From Cupriavidus sp. WGlv3 (lineage in GTDB: Bacteria; Pseudomonadota; Gammaproteobacteria; Burkholderiales; Burkholderiaceae), in contig NZ_JALHRX010000002.1 of the NCBI RefSeq assembly GCF_023952475.1, positions 1-64,000 of the forward strand: a stretch of DNA of 64,000 bases, in the 5' to 3' direction. The notes under the pieces are model-generated. The model searched no databases, was not told the origin of the DNA, and saw only the letters and a program-made list of their open reading frames with translations. Position 1 is the first letter of the stretch; the number at the start of each line of letters is the position of its first letter. Made by a program: the position numbers and the translations under genes. Below are positions 52,509 through 60,486 of the stretch, in pieces.

Positions 52509-53489
52509 TCAGTCCAGATACACGCCCACCCGGCGAATCACGGCTTGCCACTTGGCGGTGTCGGCTTCAATCTGCCGGGCCAGCGCGGCGGGCTGATCTG
52601 GCGCAGGATCGAGATCGTTGGCGAGCAGCTTCGAGCGAACCTCTGGCAGCTTCACGATGCGGCCGATCTCCTCGTTCATGCGGCGCACGATGGCGTCTGG
52701 CGTGCCCTTCGGCGCGAGGATCAGCTCACTGAAACTCGCGTTGTAGCCGGCCACGCCGGCCTCGGCCATGGTCGGCACTTGTGGCGCCAGCGCCGAGCGC
52801 GTGGAGCCGGACACCGCCAGGCCAACGAGCTTGCCGGCCTTGACCATTGGCGCGACCACCGGCGATGCCAAGTATCCGCACGGCACCTGCCCGGCCAGCA
52901 CGTCCTGCATCGCGGGCGACGGCCCCTTGTACGGCACATGCGTCATACTGATACCTGCTTGCGCGACGTACATCTCCATCGCCAGATGACCCGGCACGCC
53001 GGGGCCGCCGGACGCATAGGTCAACCCGTCCGGCGTGGACCGGGCCTTCTTCGCCAGATCGGCAACGGACTGGATGCCCGACGACGGCACACAGACCAGC
53101 ATCTGATTGAAGCGCGCCAGCGTAATCACGGGCGTGAGGTCGCCGGGCTTGAAGTTGAGCTTGCGATAGATTGTAGGATTCACCGTGAGGATGGTGTCCG
53201 GGCCTTGCAGGAACGTGTAGCCATCGGCCGGCGACTTGGCGACCACGTCGGCGCCGATATTGCCGCCTGCGCCCGGCCGGTTCTCCACCACCACCGGCTG
53301 CCTGAGCGACTGGCCGAGCTTGTCGGCAATCAGTCGCGATGCAATGTCTCCAGGCGACCCGGCAGGGAATGCCACGACGATGCGGATTGGCCGGCTGGGC
53401 CACCCGGCCTGCGCGGAGGCCGACGGCACGACAGCAAACTGGCAGATGAGCGGGCAGGCAAGGGCCAGCGCCAGGCGTGAAAGCTTCAT
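52509..53489 (-). CDS. tripartite tricarboxylate transporter receptor (Bug family)
   Basis: The 326-residue protein has a signal peptide (LALALACPLICQFAVVPSASA) and then WPSRPIRIVVAFPAGSPGDIAS, PVVVENRPGAGGNIGADVVAK and YASGGPGVPGHLAM, the Bug pattern. It is a periplasmic binding protein for an organic acid. It is between the sulfatase and hydroquinone genes in the operon, without TctAB membrane genes. Its ligand is probably an aromatic carboxylate or a related aryl ester, but the sequence does not tell which. Confidence 0.88.
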   Translation of the reverse strand: MKLSRLALALACPLICQFAVVPSASAQAGWPSRPIRIVVAFPAGSPGDIASRLIADKLGQSLRQPVVVENRPGAGGNIGADVVAKSPADGYTFLQGPDTILTVNPTIYRKLNFKPGDLTPVITLARFNQMLVCVPSSGIQSVADLAKKARSTPDGLTYASGGPGVPGHLAMEMYVAQAGISMTHVPYKGPSPAMQDVLAGQVPCGYLASPVVAPMVKAGKLVGLAVSGSTRSALAPQVPTMAEAGVAGYNASFSELILAPKGTPDAIVRRMNEEIGRIVKLPEVRSKLLANDLDPAPDQPAALARQIEADTAKWQAVIRRVGVYLD

Positions 53490-53550
53490 GTTGTCTCCTG
53501 ATGGGTTTCGTGATGCCGGACGGCTCTCTGGCGGCCGCTACCGGGTACTG

Positions 53551-55128
53551 CTACCAGCGGCCGATATGGATGCCGACCTCGTCCTCCTTGCGCGTCCATC
53601 CGGCCATGGCGTTATGGCTGATCGTCGGGTGGATACGGCGATTGCGCAGCCAGTCGAACAAGCGTGCCTGGAAGCGTTCGCGCACCGCCGCGTAGGCGGG
53701 ATCGGCGCCGAGGTCGACGAACTCGTCGGGGTCGTTGCGCAAGTCGAACAACTGCGGACGCAGTCCCTCGAAGTGCACAAACTTCCAGTCGTGGTCGCGC
53801 ACCATCGTCATGTGACAACCATCCGCCGGACGGCCGATGGGTTCCCGCACGAAATCGCGGAAGGCATAGTCGTTCTCGGAGAACACTGCATCGCGCCACT
53901 CGCGTGGCGCCTCGCTGCGCAGCAGCGGCGTGAGCGATCGGCCTTCCACGACGTGGTCGGGAATGGTCAGGCCGTAGGCATCGAGAATGGTCGGCACCAG
54001 GTCGATGGCCTCCACCAGCCGCGATTCCACATGCCCGCGCGCGGCGTTTGCGCGGGGGTCGCAGATGATCAGCGGCACCTTGGCCACGCTGTCGTGGAAG
54101 AGCTCCTTCTCGCCCAGGTAGTGGTCGCCAAGGTAGTCGCCATGGTCGCTCGAGAAGATGATCATGGTGTCGTCAAAGCGGCCGGTGCGTTCGAGATAAT
54201 CGAACAGCACGCCAAGTTGATCGTCGAGCTGCTTGATAAGGCCCATGTATGTGGGGATGACCGTATCGCGTACCTCCGCTCGCGAAAAGTTGCGGCTCAC
54301 CTCGCAGTTGCGAAAGCCCTGCAGCACGGGATGCGCGTGGTCCAGTTCGCTCGGGTGCTGCCTGACTGGCAGCACGTCGTCCGGACCGTACATGGCGTGA
54401 TACGGCGCGGGCGCCACGTAGGGCCAGTGCGGCTTGATGTAGGAGAGATGCAGCATCCAGGGCTGATCGCCGCTCTGCTCGATGAAATCGATGGCGCGGC
54501 GCGTCATGTACGGGGTCTCCGAGTCTTCCTCGCGCACACGGGCGGGCAGCCGGGCGTGGCGCAAGTTCCAGCCAGACAGGATTTCCCCGTTCTCACCGGC
54601 GGCGGAGTTGGCATGGTCGTGCCACGGGTTCGCGCCGTCGTAGCCGCGCTCGCGCAGGTAGGCGGTGTACTGGTGGCTCTCGTCGGCAAAGCCCGGCGGC
54701 CAGATACCGTCGTCGCGGTCGAACGGCTCGAAACCGCCCTCCGCAACGAGCACGCCTTCAGTACTGCGCGGATCGATACCCAGGCGCCTGATGCCTGCCC
54801 GGTCGGCCTCCACGTGCGTCTTGCCCGCTACCGCAACGCGCACGCCGTGCGGCCGCAGGAAGTCGCCCAGCGTCATCTCGCCAACCGGCATCGGCACGAA
54901 GTTCCAGACGGCCCCATGGCTCGTCACGTACCGCCCCGTGTAGTAGGACATGCGCGACGGACCGCACACCGGCCCCTGAACGAACGCGTTGGTGAAGCGC
55001 ACGCCACGGCCGGCGAGGCGATCGATGTTGGGCGTGTGCAGGCGAGGATGGCCATAGCAGGAGAGGTAGTCCCAGCGCAATTGATCACACATGATCCAAA
55101 GGACATTGCGTACGTGTTGCGCTTCCAT
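53551..55128 (-). CDS. sulfatase-family hydrolase (arylsulfatase-like)
   Basis: The 525-residue protein has the full sulfatase site: formylglycine motif CGPSR (Cys55), metal-binding residues at the start (MCDQLRWDYLSCYG) and later IIFSSDHGDYLGDHYLG, and the GDVDIG-like H segment HLSYIKPHWPYVAPAPYH. The Cys must be converted to formylglycine for activity. It probably splits a sulfate or phosphonate monoester in the cytoplasm, since no signal peptide is seen. It leads the hydroquinone operon, which suggests desulfation of an aryl sulfate that gives hydroquinone or hydroxyquinol. GAGGAG lies before the ATG at 55128. Confidence 0.87.
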   Translation of the reverse strand: MEAQHVRNVLWIMCDQLRWDYLSCYGHPRLHTPNIDRLAGRGVRFTNAFVQGPVCGPSRMSYYTGRYVTSHGAVWNFVPMPVGEMTLGDFLRPHGVRVAVAGKTHVEADRAGIRRLGIDPRSTEGVLVAEGGFEPFDRDDGIWPPGFADESHQYTAYLRERGYDGANPWHDHANSAAGENGEILSGWNLRHARLPARVREEDSETPYMTRRAIDFIEQSGDQPWMLHLSYIKPHWPYVAPAPYHAMYGPDDVLPVRQHPSELDHAHPVLQGFRNCEVSRNFSRAEVRDTVIPTYMGLIKQLDDQLGVLFDYLERTGRFDDTMIIFSSDHGDYLGDHYLGEKELFHDSVAKVPLIICDPRANAARGHVESRLVEAIDLVPTILDAYGLTIPDHVVEGRSLTPLLRSEAPREWRDAVFSENDYAFRDFVREPIGRPADGCHMTMVRDHDWKFVHFEGLRPQLFDLRNDPDEFVDLGADPAYAAVRERFQARLFDWLRNRRIHPTISHNAMAGWTRKEDEVGIHIGRW

Positions 55129-55242
55129 CTCGACGTCTCCTCTTTGCTCTCGTGTTGAAGCGGTCAGACCCGACTGCCCTGCCGCCGCCATGACCAGAAC
55201 AATATTTCCTGCAGGTGGGCTTCTCAAGCGGCTTCTGCTAAA

Positions 55243-55259
55243 GTTTCACCCAGTGAAAC
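55243..55259. promoter_or_regulatory. IclR-type palindrome between divergent genes
   Basis: GTTTCAC-CCA-GTGAAAC is a perfect palindrome of 7-bp arms in the 164-bp gap between the sulfatase gene and the IclR gene. It lies 34 nt before the IclR ATG and about 115 nt before the sulfatase ATG. Size and placement fit an IclR operator. Confidence 0.75.
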
Positions 55260-55292
55260 CAGCGGGCGGCGCGCCCTTGGGGGAGACAAGGA

Positions 55293-56105
55293 ATGTGGGA
55301 TCCGAAGGTCAAGACGATCGCGGCGCTGGACCGGGGACTGGCCGTGCTCGACCTGGTCCGCAGGACCGGGAGCACCAGCCTGCAGGCGCTGCATGAAGAA
55401 ACGGGACTGCCGAAGGCGACGCTGCTGCGCATCCTGGTGACGCTGGAGCGCCGGGCCCTGATCTGGCGACGCATCGCCGACGGGCACTACTGTCCCGGCA
55501 GCCCGCTGCAGGGGAGCCGACGGCAATCCGAACTCACGGACCGGCTGGCCCAGCTCGCCGCACCGGAACTGGACCGGCTTCAGGCCGAGGTTCTGTGGCC
55601 CTCGGATCTTGCGATCCGGCGCGGCAATGCCATGGTGCTCTGCGAGACGAGCCGGGCCGAGTCGTACTTCATGATCCGGCGCGACAACATCGGTTTCCAG
55701 GTCAACATGCTCCGCTCCGCGGTGGGACGGGCCTATCTGGCCTTCTGCCCGGAAAAGGAGCGCGAGAAGATCCTGGCGGCCCTGCGCCGCAGCCGCCGGG
55801 GCGGTGACGTGATCGCGCGGGACCCGACGTATCTGGCCCGCTCGATCGAGCACACGCAGCGCTGCGGCTACGGCGTGCGCGACCAGGGATTCGGCGGCGA
55901 CTATGACAAGACGCGTGCCGAGACCAACGACCGGCTGGAGGCGCTGGCCGTACCCATCATGGCGGAGAAGGGACGCGTGTACGGCTGCGTCAATATTGTC
56001 TGGATCCAGGGCGTGCGCACGCTCGAACAGATGGTGGCGCAATGCCTGGAGCCGCTACGGCGCACCGCCGACGCGATCGCTCAGAAGATGTCGGCGCGCG
56101 AATAG
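55293..56105 (+). CDS. IclR-family regulator
   Basis: The 270-residue protein has the IclR winged helix at residues about 8-65 (IAALDRGLAVLDLVRRTGS, ALHEETGLPKATLLRILVTL) and an effector domain (GRAYLAFCPEKEREKILAAL, GFGGDYDKTRAE, VYGCVNIVWI). Activators of this group (PcaR, MhpR) control aromatic operons with a pathway acid as ligand. It is divergent from the sulfatase/hydroquinone operon with a clear palindrome between them, and is likely its regulator. GGGGGAGACAAGGA precedes the ATG. Confidence 0.88.
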   Translation: MWDPKVKTIAALDRGLAVLDLVRRTGSTSLQALHEETGLPKATLLRILVTLERRALIWRRIADGHYCPGSPLQGSRRQSELTDRLAQLAAPELDRLQAEVLWPSDLAIRRGNAMVLCETSRAESYFMIRRDNIGFQVNMLRSAVGRAYLAFCPEKEREKILAALRRSRRGGDVIARDPTYLARSIEHTQRCGYGVRDQGFGGDYDKTRAETNDRLEALAVPIMAEKGRVYGCVNIVWIQGVRTLEQMVAQCLEPLRRTADAIAQKMSARE

Positions 56106-56176
56106 GCGGAACCCGACTGCCCTCGCCACCCATGCCTCCGGCAGTGCCTCCGTCATAGCCATGACCAGGATCGCCC

Positions 56177-56510
56177 GGCAGACTCAACCGACCTGTGCTT
56201 CCCCTTCCCCGCCCCCCAAAGAAAGATTGCGAATCGTCTCATCGCCATCCCCCACCAAAAAGACAAAACTAAGCCCATCACCGAAACAACGGTGATCGGG
56301 CGTCACAACCCGTATATCATCAACGGATGGTCGCTCAGGCGACCATCTCTACACGCACGCGCGCGTCGTTCCACTATGGCGGGCCGGGCGGGGCAGCCGT
56401 CAGGCTGGCCGGGCTTCGTTGGTGATCCGGTTTGTGACCCCCGCTGTCAGGCCCGCCACCCTCTACCGTTTGCATCAGGCGGGTCTCCCAACCTTCTTAA
56501 GGAGAACGCA
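56177..56510 (+). repeat. dispersed structured leader repeat, copy B
   Basis: This is the counterpart of 44997-45345, with hairpins ATCACCG-AAACAA-CGGTGAT (56277-56296) and GATGGTCGC-TCAG-GCGACCATC (56326-56347). Stems are identical in both copies while loop bases and much surrounding sequence differ, which suggests selection on RNA structure. A frame with ARARRSTMAGRAGQPSGWPG runs through the element in phase with the small gene that follows. Confidence 0.7.
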
Positions 56511-56741
56511 ATGCAAGACAAACCCCATCCCCAGCACGAAACCATCTTCATCGGCATCCCGGCGGAAACCCTCGAATCGCTCGACCGCATCCAGGCCGGC
56601 CTGGGCAGCGTCCTGTCACTTTTGGAAGTGGAAAGCGAACGGTCCGAGGGATGCCACGGCGTCCATTGCCTGCTGGCGATGATCAAGATGCAGGTGGATC
56701 AGATGGCCGAGGCGTTGCATCCCGAGGCTGAGTCGTTATGA
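56511..56741 (+). CDS. small protein behind leader repeat B (DUF1484-like)
   Basis: The 76-residue protein has HETIFIGIPAETLESLDRIQ, then LGSVLSLLEVESERSEGCHG and VHCLLAMIKMQVDQMAEAL. The CHGVHCLLA segment resembles the DUF1484 proteins of Ralstonia and Cupriavidus; this match is by memory and tentative. AAGGAG lies 5 nt before the ATG. It is read through the structured leader upstream, and its stop overlaps the convergent histidine-kinase gene by 6 nt. Function unknown. Confidence 0.6.
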   Translation: MQDKPHPQHETIFIGIPAETLESLDRIQAGLGSVLSLLEVESERSEGCHGVHCLLAMIKMQVDQMAEALHPEAESL

Positions 56742-58760
56742 CACCCGGCCTTCCGTCTCTGTCCCTGCCGCGGCCCCGTCTTCGTGCAGCCAGACGATAA
56801 ACTCCGCGCCCTGCCCGACCGTGCTTTCCACGGTAATACGCCCGCCATAGCGCTCGACCAGCGCATAGCTGATGGACAGGCCAAGCCCGGTTCCCATCTG
56901 TTTCTTGGTGGTGAAAAACGGATTGAACAGGTTGGGCAGGTCTTCCGCGCGGATGCCGCGGCCGGTGTCGCGCACATGCAATGTCACGCCGTGCTCGTCC
57001 CAGTCGCGCGTGGCCAGCGTCAGGGTGCCGCCGTCCGGCATGGCATGGATGGCATTGGTCAGCAGGTTGACGATGACCTGCTGCAGTTCGCTGCGGCTGA
57101 TGCGCACCCGCCGCGTGGCGGTGAAGGCCAGTTCGACCCGGATGGCCGCGTCCTTCAGCATATGGCGGACCAGGTCGACGCAGCCGCCAGCGACCTCGCC
57201 CACGTCCAGGCGCTCGGTATTGCCGGCGTATGCCTCGGGCCGGACAAACTGCAGCAGCCGGTTGGTCAGCAAATAGATGCGCCGCACCTGCTCGTCGATC
57301 AGCCGCAATTCATGCCGGACCGGCTCCGCCGCCGCGCCGAGGATGTCGCGGGCGACGTCCAGGTTGCCCTGGATTACCGCGATCGGATTGTTGATCTCGT
57401 GAGCCACGCCCGCGGTCAGCTGCCCGGCCAGCGCTAGCTTTTCCGATGTAATCAGCTGCTGCCTGGTTGCGCGCAGCACCGCGTTCGCATCCTCGAGTTC
57501 GCGGGTCCGCTCGGCGACCTTGAGGTCGAGCGCGTCGCCCCAGTCCCTGAGTTCGGCGTTGCGCTGCTGCAGGTCCGACAGCAACTGGTCGAACTGGCGG
57601 GCCAGCTGGCCCAGTTCGTCCTCGCTGCGCACCGCGCCCACGCGCGCATCATCGTTGCCGGCCTTGAGCGCGCGCATGGTGCCGACCATGCGCGTCATCG
57701 GCATGAACACGCGCCTGGCCCACAGCAGCGAGAACAGCGCGCCCGCCACGGCCAGCAGCAGGAACAGGCCCACCAGCACGCCCAGTGCCAGGTTCTTGGC
57801 CTGGCTGATGGGCCTGGCCAGGTAGCCGACGTAGAGCATGCCGATGCGCTGGCCGCGGCTGTCGACGATGGGCTCATAGGCGCTCATGTAGCGGTCGTTG
57901 ACGACGAAGGCCAGGTCCAGCCATTTTTCGCCGCGCAGCAGCACCTGGTCGCGCACCTCGCGCGAGACGCGCGTGCCCAGGGCGCGCTCGCCATGGAACA
58001 GCCGCACGTTGGTGGCAATGCGGGTATCGTCCAGGAACAGGGTCGCGGTGCCCTGGCTGCCGCGGGGCAGGGATTCGGGCTGGTAGACCAGGGCGTTGAT
58101 GGTGTCGATAAAGCCGAGGTTGTGGTTCAGCAGCGTGCCGCCATGCAGGACGGCCACCAGCTTGCCCGCGGCATCGAACACCGGCGCCGCCGCGTGCACC
58201 ACCATGCCACGGGTCTCGATGGTGCGGTCGGTCGGGGCCGCATTGGCGGTGGCGCGCAGCGTGACCGGGGCGCGCCGGGCAAGGTCGGCGGAGACGGCGG
58301 CCAGCTGTGCAGCGGACCAGGCGTCGGTAGCGGCATCAGCGCGGCCAGCCGCAGCGCTAGCCACCACGCGCCAGGCGGCGGCGTCCGTAGCCGCCGCACC
58401 AGCCGGCGCAGCGGCAAGCACCCGCCCTTCGGGATCGAGCAATTGCAGGAAGTCGAGGCCGTGCGTACGCCGCGCCTGCGCCAGGATGCCGGGCATGGCG
58501 CTGCCGCGGCCAAGCCCGTCCACCAGCGCGTGCGACCGCGCCTCCTGCAGGACCCGGTCCTTCACGCCGCCGACCATGTGCTCGAAATACTCGTGGGCGA
58601 CCAGCAGGTCGCTGTTGACCTTGTAGGCCAGCAATGCCTGGAAGGTGCGGTTGCCCCACAGCGCCATCAGCAGCAGCAACGCGACCAGCGCCACCAGCAA
58701 GGGGGCGATCACGATCGACACCAGCTTGGCGCGCAGCGACGCGCGATAGCGGCGCAGCAT
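56736..58760 (-). CDS. membrane sensor histidine kinase (DctB-like)
   Basis: The 674-residue protein has a first membrane helix (VSIVIAPLLVALVALLLLMAL), a large periplasmic cache-like domain, and a second helix (LALGVLVGLFLLLAVAGALF). After it come HAMP (MTRMVGTMRALKAGND), the His box GVAHEINNPIAVIQGN and ATPase boxes NLLTNAIHAMPDGG and GTGLGLSISYALV. It senses an external carboxylate and phosphorylates the regulator encoded upstream. The start at 58760 is 26 nt after the regulator stop; a GTG at 58814 is an alternative. The 3' end overlaps the convergent small gene by 6 nt. Confidence 0.88.
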   Translation of the reverse strand: MLRRYRASLRAKLVSIVIAPLLVALVALLLLMALWGNRTFQALLAYKVNSDLLVAHEYFEHMVGGVKDRVLQEARSHALVDGLGRGSAMPGILAQARRTHGLDFLQLLDPEGRVLAAAPAGAAATDAAAWRVVASAAAGRADAATDAWSAAQLAAVSADLARRAPVTLRATANAAPTDRTIETRGMVVHAAAPVFDAAGKLVAVLHGGTLLNHNLGFIDTINALVYQPESLPRGSQGTATLFLDDTRIATNVRLFHGERALGTRVSREVRDQVLLRGEKWLDLAFVVNDRYMSAYEPIVDSRGQRIGMLYVGYLARPISQAKNLALGVLVGLFLLLAVAGALFSLLWARRVFMPMTRMVGTMRALKAGNDDARVGAVRSEDELGQLARQFDQLLSDLQQRNAELRDWGDALDLKVAERTRELEDANAVLRATRQQLITSEKLALAGQLTAGVAHEINNPIAVIQGNLDVARDILGAAAEPVRHELRLIDEQVRRIYLLTNRLLQFVRPEAYAGNTERLDVGEVAGGCVDLVRHMLKDAAIRVELAFTATRRVRISRSELQQVIVNLLTNAIHAMPDGGTLTLATRDWDEHGVTLHVRDTGRGIRAEDLPNLFNPFFTTKKQMGTGLGLSISYALVERYGGRITVESTVGQGAEFIVWLHEDGAAAGTETEGRVS

Positions 58761-58786
58761 CGCCCAGCCGCCCGGGTCGCGCGTGG

Positions 58787-60178
58787 TCAAGGACGCAGCC
58801 CCCACTGCAGGCACTTGCGGTCCAGCGTGCGCCGCGAGATGCCGAGCCGGCGCGCCGCTTCGGCGCGGTTGCCGCCCTCGGACGCAAGTACTTGCAGGAT
58901 GTGCCGGCGCTCCACCGACTCCAGCAGCACGGCGTCGTCGGCCGGGGCCTGCCCCGTGCCATCGGCGACGGCCGCAGCCGGCTCGCCCGGCTGCGCCAGC
59001 AGCTCGACCGGGTACTCGCCCAGGATCAGGGCCCGCTCCACCAGGTTGCGCAACTCGCGCGCATTGCCGGGCCAGTCATAGGCTTCGAGCAGGCGCACCA
59101 GCGAGGGCGACAGCGGCACCACCGGCAGGCCCAGCTGGGCGGACAGCTGCTCGGAGAAATGCCCGGCCAGGGGCACGATGTCTTCCGGCCGCGTGCGCAG
59201 CGGCGGGATCGCGATCGAGACCACGTCGAGCCGGTAATACAGGTCCTGGCGGAAGCGCCCGGCCGCCACCTCATGGGCCAGGTTGCGGTTGCAAGCCGCG
59301 ACGATGCGCACGTCCACTACCATCTCGCGCTCGGTGCCGAGCGGGCGGATGCGCCGGTCCTCGATCACGCGCAGCAGCTTGGCCTGCATCGGCAGCGGCA
59401 GTTCGGAGATCTCGTCCAGGAACAGCGTGCCGCCGTCGGCATAGAGAAACAGGCCATGGCGCGCGCCGGCGGCGCCGGTGAAGGCGCCGCGGGCATGGCC
59501 GAACAGCTCGCTTTCGATCAGCTCCGGCGCCATCGCGCCGCAGTTCAGCGGCACGAACTGGCCCTGCCGTCCGCTCAGGCGGTGCAGCTCGCGCGCCACC
59601 ACTTCCTTGCCGGTGCCGGACTCGCCCGTGACCAGCACCGTCGACGGCATCGGCGCGACGCGCGCGACCAGCGCCATCACCTTGCGCATGGCCTCGGAGT
59701 TGCCGACCACATGCTTGTGGATGGTGTACTGGTCCAGCTCGCGGCGCAGCAGGTAGTTCTCGCGCGCCAGGCGCGCGCGGTCGAAGCAGCGCCGGATCGC
59801 GTTGAGCATCTGGTCGACGCGGAACGGCTTGACGATGAAGTCCGCCGCGCCCGAGCGCAACGCCTCGATGGCGGTCTCCATGTCGGCGAAGGCGGTCATC
59901 AGGATCACGTCGGCGGGGTTGCCGGCGGCGCGCAGGGCCTTGAGCCATTCCACGCCGCTGGCGCCCGGCAGCGCCACGTCGAGCAAGATCAGGTCGACAT
60001 GGCGCTGCTCCAGCAGCGCCGCGCCGGCTTCGGCGCTGTCAGCGGTCAGCACGGCATCGACCTTGCCGTCCAGCGCGCGCGACAGGAACGAGCGCATGCC
60101 GGCCTCGTCGTCCACCACCAGGATGGTGCGGCGCTGCCAGTTGTCGGTGTCGGCCGCATTGCCTTGTCGTTCGGTCAT
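58787..60178 (-). CDS. NtrC/DctD-type sigma-54 response regulator
   Basis: The 463-residue protein has a receiver ([18 protein letters not shown]; Asp in [14 protein letters not shown]; Lys in VKPFRV). The AAA+ domain has [27 protein letters not shown] (sigma-54 contact) and [13 protein letters not shown], and the Fis-type HTH is [21 protein letters not shown]. It activates sigma-54 promoters once phosphorylated by the adjacent kinase. The divergent MFS gene has such a promoter and two upstream palindromes, so it is the probable target. The ATG at 60178 is the first after the divergent gap; a GTG at 60241 would extend into it. Confidence 0.9.
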   Translation of the reverse strand: MTERQGNAADTDNWQRRTILVVDDEAGMRSFLSRALDGKVDAVLTADSAEAGAALLEQRHVDLILLDVALPGASGVEWLKALRAAGNPADVILMTAFADMETAIEALRSGAADFIVKPFRVDQMLNAIRRCFDRARLARENYLLRRELDQYTIHKHVVGNSEAMRKVMALVARVAPMPSTVLVTGESGTGKEVVARELHRLSGRQGQFVPLNCGAMAPELIESELFGHARGAFTGAAGARHGLFLYADGGTLFLDEISELPLPMQAKLLRVIEDRRIRPLGTEREMVVDVRIVAACNRNLAHEVAAGRFRQDLYYRLDVVSIAIPPLRTRPEDIVPLAGHFSEQLSAQLGLPVVPLSPSLVRLLEAYDWPGNARELRNLVERALILGEYPVELLAQPGEPAAAVADGTGQAPADDAVLLESVERRHILQVLASEGGNRAEAARRLGISRRTLDRKCLQWGLRP

Positions 60179-60291
60179 CACTTTGCTGGTTGCGGGGCGG
60201 AAAGACGGAGAGTGGGAGAGTCTAGCGACAGTCGGCACCACCGCTGTATTGGGAATTAAACCGAGCCCGACCCGGCCAACCCGCAGCGGGT

Positions 60292-60337
60292 GGACATTTT
60301 GGCCGGGGCAAGGGGCCGGCGCGCGGACATTTTGTCC
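60292..60337. promoter_or_regulatory. two upstream activator palindromes
   Basis: GGACA-TTT-TGGCC (60292-60304) and GGACA-TTT-TGTCC (60325-60337, perfect) share the core GGACATTTTG and start 33 bp apart, about three helical turns. They are about 65-125 bp upstream of the -24 box, the usual place for NtrC-type sites. Confidence 0.75.
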
Positions 60338-60401
60338 ATCGCATCGCGCCCGCCAGCGGGCCGTTCGGCGTCATGCGTTGATGGCAAAGGGCCCGGGACT
60401 T

Positions 60402-60417
60402 GGGCACAGGTCTTGCT
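60402..60417 (+). promoter_or_regulatory. sigma-54 (-24/-12) promoter of the MFS operon
   Basis: GGGCACA-GGTC-TTGCT keeps the -24 GG and -12 GC with the correct spacing and matches TGGCACG-N4-TTGCT at all but two positions. The transcript would start near 60428 and leave a leader of about 60 nt. The 308-bp gap 60179-60486 holds only this and the two palindromes. Confidence 0.78.
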
Positions 60418-60486
60418 GGACGACGCGCTCCAGCCCGCCGCTCCCGCGCAACAAGAGGCTGCCACTTCCAGGTAGGAGACAACTTC

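Noticed and set aside
53236-55158. A 640-residue open frame on the plus strand
   Set aside because: It is antisense to the sulfatase gene, which has all catalytic motifs.
44997-56510. A composite transposon bounded by the two leader repeats
   Set aside because: No transposase, terminal inverted repeats or target duplications are seen, and the two copies differ at about one base in five. Recombination between repeats is possible, but a transposon is not supported.
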